DNA of 5,974 nucleotides, taken from the NCBI GenBank assembly GCA_024644285.1, contig JAHELH010000159.1, positions 1-5,974 of the forward strand, written 5' to 3'. Positions 1 through 4,927 of the stretch are shown one piece after another. The DNA comes from Paracoccaceae bacterium (GTDB taxonomy: Bacteria > Pseudomonadota > Alphaproteobacteria > Rhodobacterales > Rhodobacteraceae). The notes under the pieces were generated by a model. That model made no database searches. It was not told the origin of the DNA and saw only the letters and a list, made by a program, of their open reading frames with translations. How positions within the stretch are numbered: the stretch's first letter is position 1; each line of letters starts with the position of its first letter. Position numbers and translations under genes: made by a program.

Positions 1-455
1 CCCAAGAGGCGGGCGATGACGATCACCGGCACCTGGCTGGCATAGGCCGGCAGCAGGTCGACCGCGCCGGCGGGGAAGGCGTCGATGAGGTCGTGGCACA
101 GGGTCTCGATCTCCGGCGCCATGCCGGCGATGCGGCGCGAGGTGAAGGCGCGCAGCACCAGGCCGCGCAGGCGGGTGTGGCGCGGCGGCTCGGCCTCGAG
201 CATCGAATGGGCCTCGACCGCGTGGAACGGGGCCAGGTGCGCCGGGACCTCGGCGGTCTGCTCGGGCGGGCATTCACGGCCGAAGCGGCGGTCCTTCAGA
301 AGCGCCTGCACGGTGCCGTGCGCCGCCGCCATCGGCATGGCGTAATCCGTCCACGCCACCAGCGCGCCAAGGCGCCGCATCCGGTCGTAGAACGGGTAGG
401 GGTCCTGCACGAAGGCCGGGTCGGTGGGGGATTGCGTCAGTGCCGTCAGGGTCAT
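1..455 (-). CDS. Cytochrome P450, N-terminal part (runs off the left edge)
   Basis: About 151 N-terminal residues of a soluble bacterial cytochrome P450, a haem monooxygenase that oxidises a small organic substrate with electrons from a ferredoxin/reductase pair. The rest, including the I-helix, the ExxR motif and the haem-ligand Cys loop, lies outside the window. What is visible is typical of the family: an N-terminal DPxFxxDPYPFYDRMR-like opening (residues 12-27), a LLKDRRFGR B-helix region (52-60), and a strong C-helix signature EPPRHTRLRGLVLRAFTSRR (89-108), in which His93 and Arg97 would contact the haem propionates. It ends in a VPVIVIARLLG helix. There is no signal peptide or membrane anchor. 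The ATG at 455-453 has no clear Shine-Dalgarno sequence. The gene is divergent from dctP. Family assignment is firm. The substrate cannot be predicted from this part, and no redox partner gene is visible. Confidence 0.93.
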   Translation of the reverse strand, partial: MTLTALTQSPTDPAFVQDPYPFYDRMRRLGALVAWTDYAMPMAAAHGTVQALLKDRRFGRECPPEQTAEVPAHLAPFHAVEAHSMLEAEPPRHTRLRGLVLRAFTSRRIAGMAPEIETLCHDLIDAFPAGAVDLLPAYASQVPVIVIARLL

Positions 456-466
456 GGTCACTGATT

Positions 467-515
467 GTGGCACCCGACGCGGCGCGCGCAAGTGCCGCGC
501 GCGTGCCACTTGTGG
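467..515. promoter_or_regulatory. Inverted repeats in the P450/dctP divergent intergenic region
   Basis: Within the 143-bp gap between the divergent P450 and dctP starts, GTGGCAC (467-473) and its exact reverse complement GTGCCAC (503-509) are 29 bp apart. The right arm leads into a second small palindrome, CCAC-TT-GTGG (506-515). The DNA between the arms is an extremely GC-rich, imperfect self-complementary stretch (ACGCG/CGCGT type). This could be a regulator-binding region serving one or both genes. In R. capsulatus, dctPQM is controlled by the DctS/DctR two-component system, but no dctSR genes lie in this window and I do not know a DctR consensus to compare with. Confidence 0.35.
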
Positions 516-538
516 ATTCGCACCGCTTGCTGTTTTAT
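510..538 (+). promoter_or_regulatory. Candidate sigma-70-type promoter for dctP
   Basis: TTGTGG (510-515, 3/6 to TTGACA) and TTTTAT (533-538, 4/6 to TATAAT) are separated by 17 bp. They sit in the only less GC-rich patch of the region and would place transcription start near 545, about 54 nt before the dctP ATG. The small palindrome CCACTTGTGG overlaps the -35 element. The match is weak, as is common for alphaproteobacterial promoters. Confidence 0.3.
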
Positions 539-583
539 CCCGCCGAGGCCGAAACCGGCCCGACAAGAAAAGACAGTCATCCC

Positions 584-590
584 AGGGAGG
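584..590 (+). promoter_or_regulatory. Ribosome binding site of dctP
   Basis: AGGGAGG lies 8 nt before the ATG at 599. It selects that start over the upstream in-frame start at 440, which would put 53 unrelated residues in front of a well-formed signal peptide. Confidence 0.8.
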
Positions 591-598
591 AATCGAGG

Positions 599-1600
599 AT
601 GAAATTTCTGACTACAGCCGCTAGCGCGGTCGCGCTGATTTTTGGCGCCCAGGCCGCGATGGCCGCCTGCGACGCGGGCGAAATCGTCGTCAAGTTCGCC
701 CACGTGACCAACACCGACAAACACCCCAAGGGCATCGCCGCCTCGCTGCTGCAAAGCCGCGTCAACGAGGAAATGAACGGCAAGATGTGCATGGAGGTGT
801 TCCCGAACTCGACCCTCTACGACGACGACCAGGTGCTCGAGGCGATGTTGCAGGGCGACGTGCAGATGGCCGCACCCTCGCTGTCGAAATTCGAGGCCTT
901 CACCAAGAAGTTCCAGATCTTCGACCTGCCGTTCATGTTCAAGAACGTCGAGGCCGTGGACGCCTTTCAGAAGTCCGAGGCCGGCGAGGCGATGAAGTCG
1001 TCGATGGTGCGCCGCGGCCTGCAGGGGCTGGAATTCTGGCACAACGGCATGAAGCAGATCTCGGCCAACAAGCCGCTGATGATGCCCGAGGATGCCAAGG
1101 GCCTGAAGTTCCGCGTCCAGCCCTCGGACGTGCTGGTCGCACAGATGAACGCGCTTGGCGCCAGCCCGCAGCCGATGGCCTTCTCCGAGGTCTACGGTGC
1201 GCTGCAGACCGGCGTCGTCGACGGGCAGGAGAATACCTGGTCGAACGTCTACGGCCAGAAGTTTTTTGAAGTGCAGGACGGTGTTACCGAGACCAACCAC
1301 GGCATCATCGACTACCTGGTGGTTGCGTCGGTCGACTGGCTGGACAGCCTGGATGCGGACGTGCGCGACCAGTTCCTGACGATCCTGGAAGAGGTCACCG
1401 TCGAGCGCAACGCCGCCGTGGCCGAAGTCGACGCGCAGGCCAAGCAGGCGATCCTGGACGCCGGCGGCGTGATCCGCGAATTGACGCCCGAACAGCGTCA
1501 GGCCTGGGTCGACGTGATGAAGCCGGTATGGGAGCAGTTCGAGGCCGATGTCGGCGCCGAGAACATCGCCGCGGCTCAAGAAATCAACATGTCGATGTAA
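599..1600 (+). CDS. dctP: TRAP transporter C4-dicarboxylate-binding periplasmic protein DctP
   Basis: A 333-residue extracytoplasmic solute-binding protein of the DctP family. It captures C4-dicarboxylates (malate, succinate, fumarate in R. capsulatus) in the periplasm and delivers them to DctQM. The Sec signal peptide spans residues 1-22 or 1-23: Lys2, a hydrophobic core at 6-20, then AMA-A-C. The mature part reads CDAGEIVVKFAHVTNTDKHPKG (24-45). Family landmarks are FPNSTLYDDDQVLEA (68-82), FDLPFMF (108-114), GLKFRVQ (168-174) with Arg172 as the probable carboxylate-binding arginine, and the block FSEVYGALQTGVVDGQENTW (195-214). The last block includes Asn212, in the signature that closes the binding pocket. 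Length equals that of R. capsulatus DctP as I recall it. Cys24 and Cys64 are the only two cysteines and could form a disulphide. It is the first gene of dctPQM. C4-dicarboxylates are the best-supported substrate, but related 2-oxo or hydroxy acids are not excluded. Confidence 0.93.
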   Translation: MKFLTTAASAVALIFGAQAAMAACDAGEIVVKFAHVTNTDKHPKGIAASLLQSRVNEEMNGKMCMEVFPNSTLYDDDQVLEAMLQGDVQMAAPSLSKFEAFTKKFQIFDLPFMFKNVEAVDAFQKSEAGEAMKSSMVRRGLQGLEFWHNGMKQISANKPLMMPEDAKGLKFRVQPSDVLVAQMNALGASPQPMAFSEVYGALQTGVVDGQENTWSNVYGQKFFEVQDGVTETNHGIIDYLVVASVDWLDSLDADVRDQFLTILEEVTVERNAAVAEVDAQAKQAILDAGGVIRELTPEQRQAWVDVMKPVWEQFEADVGAENIAAAQEINMSM

Positions 1601-1620
1601 GTCGATGATGTGGTAGACAG

Positions 1621-1651
1621 AAAATGGCCCGGGTTCGCCCGGGCCATTTTT
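1621..1651 (+). terminator. Perfect 13-bp hairpin with TTCG loop between dctP and dctQ
   Basis: AAAATGGCCCGGG (1621-1633), loop TTCG (1634-1637), then CCCGGGCCATTTT (1638-1650), followed by one more T at 1651. The arms are perfectly complementary over 13 bp, with a GC-rich core and an A-tract/T-tract base, so the form is that of a rho-independent terminator. It lies 20 nt after the dctP stop and 31 nt before the dctQ start. Likely roles are partial termination and/or protection of the dctP mRNA 3' end, giving excess binding protein over membrane subunits. It ends upstream of the dctQ ribosome binding site and so should not occlude it. Confidence 0.85.
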
Positions 1652-1670
1652 GACGGGCGCGGCGACATCG

Positions 1671-1678
1671 AGGGGGAG
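1671..1678 (+). promoter_or_regulatory. Ribosome binding site of dctQ
   Basis: The purine-rich AGGGGGAG ends 4 nt before the ATG at 1683. It supports that start over an in-frame TTG at 1650, which lies inside the terminator hairpin. Confidence 0.6.
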
Positions 1679-1682
1679 CGAG

Positions 1683-2369
1683 ATGAGCGCACATCACTAC
1701 GAGCCGAAGACTGCATTCGGACGGTTCGTCCATGCCTTCGAGGAAACCTCTCTGGCGCTGCTGCTGGGGCTGATGACGGCGATCACCTTCGTCAATGTCA
1801 TCCTGCGCTACATCTTCAATTCGAGCCTGATCTGGGGGCTCGAGGTGGTGCTCATCCTGTTCGCCTGGCTCGTCCTGTACGGTATAACCTACGGGTTCAA
1901 GATCACCTCGCATCTGGGCGTCGACGCGGTCACCAACATCGTGCCGCGCAGTGTCAAGCGCGTGCTGGTGCTGGTGTCCGCGGCGGTCTGCCTGGCCTAT
2001 GCCTTTCTGCTGATGAAGGGCGCCTGGGATTACTGGGCGCCGTTTGCGGGCCTCGAAAAGACCACCGGCCGCTGGTTCCCGACCGGCTTTGACGAGCGGA
2101 CCCGCGATCAGGCCTGGTACATCACCGAGCAGATCCCGATGCTGGACTGGCTGCGCTTCATGGAGCCCTGGCTGAACGAGGGCGAACGCTATGACAAATT
2201 CCCGCGGGTCATCCCCTACGCCATCATCCCGATCTCGGCGCTGCTGATGTTCGTGCGGATCGCGCAGGTTACGCGGCGGATCATCAAGGGCGAGCAGGAA
2301 AGCCTGATCGTCAGCCACGAAGCCGAGGAGGCGGTCGAAGAGGCCGCCGCCACTGCCGGGAAGGGCTGA
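1683..2369 (+). CDS. dctQ: TRAP transporter small permease subunit DctQ
   Basis: A 228-residue small integral membrane subunit of the C4-dicarboxylate TRAP transporter. DctQ forms the inner-membrane complex with DctM and helps dock the loaded binding protein. Four hydrophobic segments are visible: about 22-46 (with NVILRYIFN at 38-46, the classic DctQ motif), 50-72 (WGLEVVLILFAWLVLYGITY), 92-112 and 176-196. A polar stretch of about 60 residues (114-174) lies between helices 3 and 4. Its length matches the roughly 227-residue DctQ of R. capsulatus rather than the shorter 160-180-residue DctQ proteins of many TRAP systems. The C-terminus is a charged Glu/Ala-rich tail (204-228). The gene follows the dctP hairpin, and its stop is 3 nt before the dctM start, so the two membrane genes are probably translationally coupled. 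Confidence 0.92.
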   Translation: MSAHHYEPKTAFGRFVHAFEETSLALLLGLMTAITFVNVILRYIFNSSLIWGLEVVLILFAWLVLYGITYGFKITSHLGVDAVTNIVPRSVKRVLVLVSAAVCLAYAFLLMKGAWDYWAPFAGLEKTTGRWFPTGFDERTRDQAWYITEQIPMLDWLRFMEPWLNEGERYDKFPRVIPYAIIPISALLMFVRIAQVTRRIIKGEQESLIVSHEAEEAVEEAAATAGKG

Positions 2370-2372
2370 TCC

Positions 2373-3767
2373 ATGGATGTCGCATTTCTTTTCGTGATGA
2401 TCGTCGGTCTGCTGCTGATCGGCGTGCCCATCGCGGTGTCGCTGGGCTTCAGCTCGATGATATTCCTGCTGGTGTTTTCGAACACCTCGCTGGCCTCGAT
2501 CGCGCAGTCGCTGTACCAGGCGATGGAGGGGCACTACACGCTGCTGGCGATCCCGTTCTTCATCCTTGCCTCGTCCTTCATGTCCACCGGCGGCGTGGCG
2601 AAACGGATCATCCGATTTTCCATCGCCTGCGTCGGCCACCTGCCAGGCGGGCTGGCCATCGCCGGGGTCTTCGCCTGCATGATGTTCGCCGCGCTGTCGG
2701 GCTCGTCGCCCGCCACCGTGGTCGCCATCGGTACGATCGTGATCGCGGCGATGCGACAGGTCGGCTATTCCAAGGAATTCGCCGCGGGCGTGATCTGCAA
2801 CGCCGGCACACTCGGCATCCTGATCCCGCCCTCGATCGTCATGGTGGTCTATGCCTCGGCGACGGACGTCTCGGTGGGCCGGATGTTCCTTGCAGGTGTG
2901 ATCCCCGGGCTTATGGCCGGCTTCATGCTGATGCTGACGATCTACCTGATGGCGGTGATCCGGAACCTGCCCAAGGGCGAGTGGCAGGGCTGGATCGAGG
3001 TGTTCGACAGCTTCAAGGACGCGATCTGGGGCCTCTTGCTGATCGTCATCATCATGGTCGGCATCTACGGCATTCCGGGCATCACCTCGGCGATCTTCAC
3101 GCCGACCGAGGCGGCGGCGGTCGCGTCGGTCTACGCCTTCTTCGTCGCCACGTTCATCTACCGCGACATGGGGCCGCTGAGGGGCCGTGACGGCGAACGC
3201 AACAAGAATATCCTGGAAAAACCGGTGGCGCTGGTCACCGCCTTCTTCCACCGCGACACGCGCAACACGCTGCTGGAAGCGGCGAAGCTGACGATCATGC
3301 TGATGTTCATCATCGCCAACGCGCTGATCCTGAAGCACGTGCTGACAGACGAGCAGATCCCGCAGCACATCGCCAACTCGATGCTGGAGGCGGGGTTGGG
3401 GCCGATCATGTTCCTGGTGGTGGTCAACGTGATCCTGCTGATCGGCGGCCAGTTCATGGAGCCGTCGGGTCTGATCGTCATCGTCGCGCCGCTGGTGTTC
3501 CCGATCGCCATCGAGCTGGGCATCGACCCGATTCACCTGGGCATCATCATGGTGGTGAACATGGAGATCGGGATGATCACCCCGCCGGTGGGGTTGAACC
3601 TGTTCGTGACCAGCGGCGTCGCCGGGATGCCGATGATGGCCGTGGTCAAGGCGGCGCTGCCGTTCCTGGCGGTGCTGTTCGTGTTCCTGATCATGGTGAC
3701 CTACATCCCCTGGATATCGACCTTCCTGCCAACGCTGATGATGGGGCCGGAGGTGATCATCAGGTAG
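2373..3767 (+). CDS. dctM: TRAP transporter large permease subunit DctM
   Basis: A 464-residue, highly hydrophobic polytopic protein (about 12 helices), the ion-coupled transport subunit of the TRAP system. Conserved DctM stretches appear in order: FAALSGSSPATVVAIGT (105-121), GTLGILIPPSIVMVVYA (145-161), FTPTEAAAVASVYA (242-255), GGQFMEPSGLIVIVAP (358-373) and MITPPVGLNLFVTSGVAG (401-418). The SGSSPAT and ITPPVG hairpin-like motifs are those associated with the ion/substrate sites of this elevator-type family. It is somewhat longer than the usual 425-440 residues. The extra length is mainly in a charged loop around 263-300 (RDMGPLRGRDGERNKN onward), seen also in Rhodobacter-type DctM as I recall. 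The ATG is 3 nt after the dctQ stop, and its ribosome binding site (GGGAAGGG, 2358-2365) lies within the dctQ end. A terminator follows at 3784. Confidence 0.94.
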   Translation: MDVAFLFVMIVGLLLIGVPIAVSLGFSSMIFLLVFSNTSLASIAQSLYQAMEGHYTLLAIPFFILASSFMSTGGVAKRIIRFSIACVGHLPGGLAIAGVFACMMFAALSGSSPATVVAIGTIVIAAMRQVGYSKEFAAGVICNAGTLGILIPPSIVMVVYASATDVSVGRMFLAGVIPGLMAGFMLMLTIYLMAVIRNLPKGEWQGWIEVFDSFKDAIWGLLLIVIIMVGIYGIPGITSAIFTPTEAAAVASVYAFFVATFIYRDMGPLRGRDGERNKNILEKPVALVTAFFHRDTRNTLLEAAKLTIMLMFIIANALILKHVLTDEQIPQHIANSMLEAGLGPIMFLVVVNVILLIGGQFMEPSGLIVIVAPLVFPIAIELGIDPIHLGIIMVVNMEIGMITPPVGLNLFVTSGVAGMPMMAVVKAALPFLAVLFVFLIMVTYIPWISTFLPTLMMGPEVIIR

Positions 3768-3783
3768 GTGTCCACGGGGGGAT

Positions 3784-3804
3784 GGCGGTCAACCGCCTGT
3801 TTTT
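3784..3804 (+). terminator. Rho-independent terminator of dctPQM
   Basis: GGCGG (3784-3788), loop TCAA, CCGCC (3793-3797), then TG and five Ts (3800-3804), 17 nt after the dctM stop. The arms can be extended by one T-A pair (GGCGGT/ACCGCC) if a 2-nt loop is allowed. It marks the end of the operon in a convergent intergenic region. On the minus strand no T-run follows the stem, so it would not serve the opposing DUF2892 gene. The rest of the gap to 3857 is GC-rich with no other clear signal. Confidence 0.7.
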
Positions 3805-3857
3805 GTCGGCAATAGCGGTAACGGCCGGCGCGCTTTGACGTCGGCCGCACCTTGTGG

Positions 3858-4064
3858 TCAGCGGCGTTCGACCGGGCAGGTGGACAGGCCCAGCAGGCTG
3901 TAGATCGGACAGCTGGACATCAGCCCTGTTGCCAGCGGCACGATGCCGATCAGAAAGGCCCAGCGCCAGGGTGCGTCGGGCCAGACGAAGAAGGCCGCGA
4001 GCAGGGCGAGGCCGAGGACGATGCGAAAGGCGCGGTCGAACGCGCCGACGTTTTTCTTGAGCAT
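3858..4064 (-). CDS. Small two-helix membrane protein, DUF2892 (YgaP transmembrane-like)
   Basis: A 68-residue inner-membrane protein. It opens with MLKKNVGAFDRAFRIVLG, the usual start of this family (NVG..DR..R...G). Two hydrophobic helices follow, about 14-28 and 35-50, then the conserved tail GLMSSCPIYSLLGLSTCP (47-64) with Cys52 and Cys63. The same fold forms the membrane part of E. coli YgaP, where it is fused to a rhodanese (sulphur transferase) domain. Here it stands alone, and the molecular function of the stand-alone form is not known to me. AAGGA (4077-4073) lies 8 nt before the ATG. It is 70 nt downstream of, and in the same direction as, the Crp/Fnr-family gene, with a perfect palindrome between the coding regions, which suggests regulation by that factor. 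Family assignment is confident from the N-terminal and Cys-Pro motifs. Any role in sulphur or redox chemistry is inference. Confidence 0.85.
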   Translation of the reverse strand: MLKKNVGAFDRAFRIVLGLALLAAFFVWPDAPWRWAFLIGIVPLATGLMSSCPIYSLLGLSTCPVERR

Positions 4065-4097
4065 GGGACGGGTCCTTGTTCCGGTTGCGATGGCCGG

Positions 4098-4103
4098 AGT
4101 CTA
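4098..4103 (-). promoter_or_regulatory. Candidate -10 element for the DUF2892 gene
   Basis: On the minus strand TAGACT (4103-4098, 4/6 to TATAAT) would start transcription near 4091, leaving a 27-nt leader that contains the AAGGA site. The spaced -35 position (CAGACC) is poor, as expected for an activator-dependent promoter. The centre of the 15-bp palindrome would then fall about 41 bp upstream of the start, the class II position used by CRP/FNR-type activators. Confidence 0.3.
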
Positions 4104-4124
4104 GCCGGTCGCGCCGAGTCGGTC

Positions 4125-4139
4125 TGTGACGGCGTCACA
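4125..4139. promoter_or_regulatory. Perfect palindrome TGTGACGGCGTCACA, candidate Crp/Fnr-family operator
   Basis: Two 7-bp arms, TGTGACG and CGTCACA, flank one central base. The half-sites TGTGA/TCACA are those of CRP, but they are 5 bp apart instead of CRP's 6. The site overlaps the stop codon of the regulator gene (4137-4135) and lies 61 bp upstream of the DUF2892 start. A hairpin role is unlikely because a one-base loop cannot form and no T-run follows. Confidence 0.5.
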
Positions 4140-4791
4140 TTCCGGCGGCCTCGGCCAGCGCCGCGAGCGCCCGGCGGTCGAGAAGCCGGATATGGCCGCG
4201 CTCACGACGGAGAAGCCCCTGGCGTTCCAGCGCCTCGAGCCGGCGGCTGATCACCTCGCGCGCGCTGCCCACGGCACGGGCGAGGTCGGCCTGCGTCGCC
4301 TCGACGAGACCGGTCTCGTCGGCCCGGTCGGCAAGGTATCGGGCGAGCCGCGCCTCGACTTTCAGGAACGCCACGCGTTCCAGGATGTGCATCACCCGCT
4401 GCATCCGGTCGGCGAAGGCGGCGAAGACCAGCCGGCGGAAGACCGGCGCCTCGTCGAGCAGGGCGAGGAAGGTGTCGCGCGGCACCAGGACGGCGGTCAC
4501 CTCGGTCTCGGCCACTGCCTCGGCGCTGTAATCCTCGCCGCCCAGCAGGCCCAGCGTGGACTGGATGCAGGACTGGCCGGGCGTGACGTCGTAGAGCAGG
4601 ATTTCGCGGCCCGTGGGCCCGACGAGGTGGACGCCGATGCGGCCCGCCAGCACGATGACGTAGCCCTTGACCGCATCGCCGGGGCGGAACAGGACCGCGC
4701 CCGGCGGCACGGTCATCGGCGTCAGGCGGTCGAGACGCTGCGCGGCGCGTGCATCGAGACCGGAGAGACCGGCCTTTCCGGTCCAGGTCAT
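4135..4791 (-). CDS. Crp/Fnr-family transcriptional regulator
   Basis: A 218-residue cyclic-nucleotide-binding-fold regulator. Residues about 10-125 form the beta-barrel sensor (VPPGAVLFRPGDAVKGYVIVLAGRIGVHLVGPTGREILLYDVTPGQS). Residues 126-150 form the long dimerisation helix. Residues about 163-209 are a winged helix-turn-helix: ATQADLARAVGSAREVISRRLEALERQGLL. The recognition helix carries Arg178, Glu179 and Arg183, equivalent to Arg180, Glu181 and Arg185 of E. coli CRP, and also reads ExxSR as in FNR. There is no FNR-type N-terminal cysteine cluster. The only cysteine is Cys75, in GQSCIQSTLGLLGGEDY, so an Fe-S sensor is excluded, while a thiol-based or ligand-based signal is possible. I chose the ATG at 4791, which gives a normal family length. 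An in-frame ATG at 4854 would add 21 Pro/Gly/Ala-rich residues, and neither start has a good ribosome binding site. It probably controls the DUF2892 gene downstream. Confidence 0.9.
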   Translation of the reverse strand: MTWTGKAGLSGLDARAAQRLDRLTPMTVPPGAVLFRPGDAVKGYVIVLAGRIGVHLVGPTGREILLYDVTPGQSCIQSTLGLLGGEDYSAEAVAETEVTAVLVPRDTFLALLDEAPVFRRLVFAAFADRMQRVMHILERVAFLKVEARLARYLADRADETGLVEATQADLARAVGSAREVISRRLEALERQGLLRRERGHIRLLDRRALAALAEAAGM

Positions 4792-4905
4792 GGCGCCGCG
4801 TCCGGGCGGGGCGCGGTCAATAGCTGCGCTACCGGGCGTTCCAGATATCGACATGCGAGAGGCGGTGTCGGTGGCATATGTCTGGACAAGCGTATTTCCG
4901 ACCAG

Positions 4906-4927
4906 AAGACGTCAGGACCTGCGTCTT
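4906..4927 (-). terminator. Imperfect hairpin spanning the mmsB stop codon
   Basis: The arms AAGACG (4906-4911) and CGTCTT (4922-4927) enclose CAGG-A-CCTG with a single bulged T, giving about 9 pairs around the stop codon at 4914-4912. On the minus strand the stem ends in GTCTTCT without a real T-run. It could be a weak terminator or an mRNA 3'-end structure for mmsB, but part of it is coding sequence and it may be chance. Confidence 0.3.

Noticed and set aside
468..485. Possible sigma-54 promoter (TGGCAC at 468), considered because some rhizobial dctA genes use sigma-54
   Set aside because: The required GC at the -12 position is not at the correct distance from the GG (the bases there are GG, not GC), and no TTGC element follows.
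440..598. Upstream in-frame extension of dctP by 53 residues
   Set aside because: It would bury the signal peptide. The ATG at 599 has AGGGAGG at ideal spacing and gives the family length.
458..1579. 373-codon minus-strand frame opposite dctP
   Set aside because: Low-complexity His/Leu/Gly/Val composition and full antisense overlap with a well-recognised dctP mark it as a shadow frame.
1591..1607. Direct repeat of GTCGATG around the dctP stop codon
   Set aside because: Two 7-bp copies 10 bp apart, one of them coding, are too short to indicate a functional repeat.
1584..3536. 650-codon open frame on the minus strand opposite dctQ and dctM
   Set aside because: Its translation is rich in His, Asp, Gln and Arg with no domain, which is the usual antisense shadow of a GC-biased membrane-protein gene. 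The plus-strand genes are unmistakable.
4879..4888. Small palindrome TGTC-TG-GACA about 88 bp upstream of the Crp/Fnr start
   Set aside because: Arms of only 4 bp are expected often by chance, it does not match the TGTGA half-site, and no promoter elements of note flank it.
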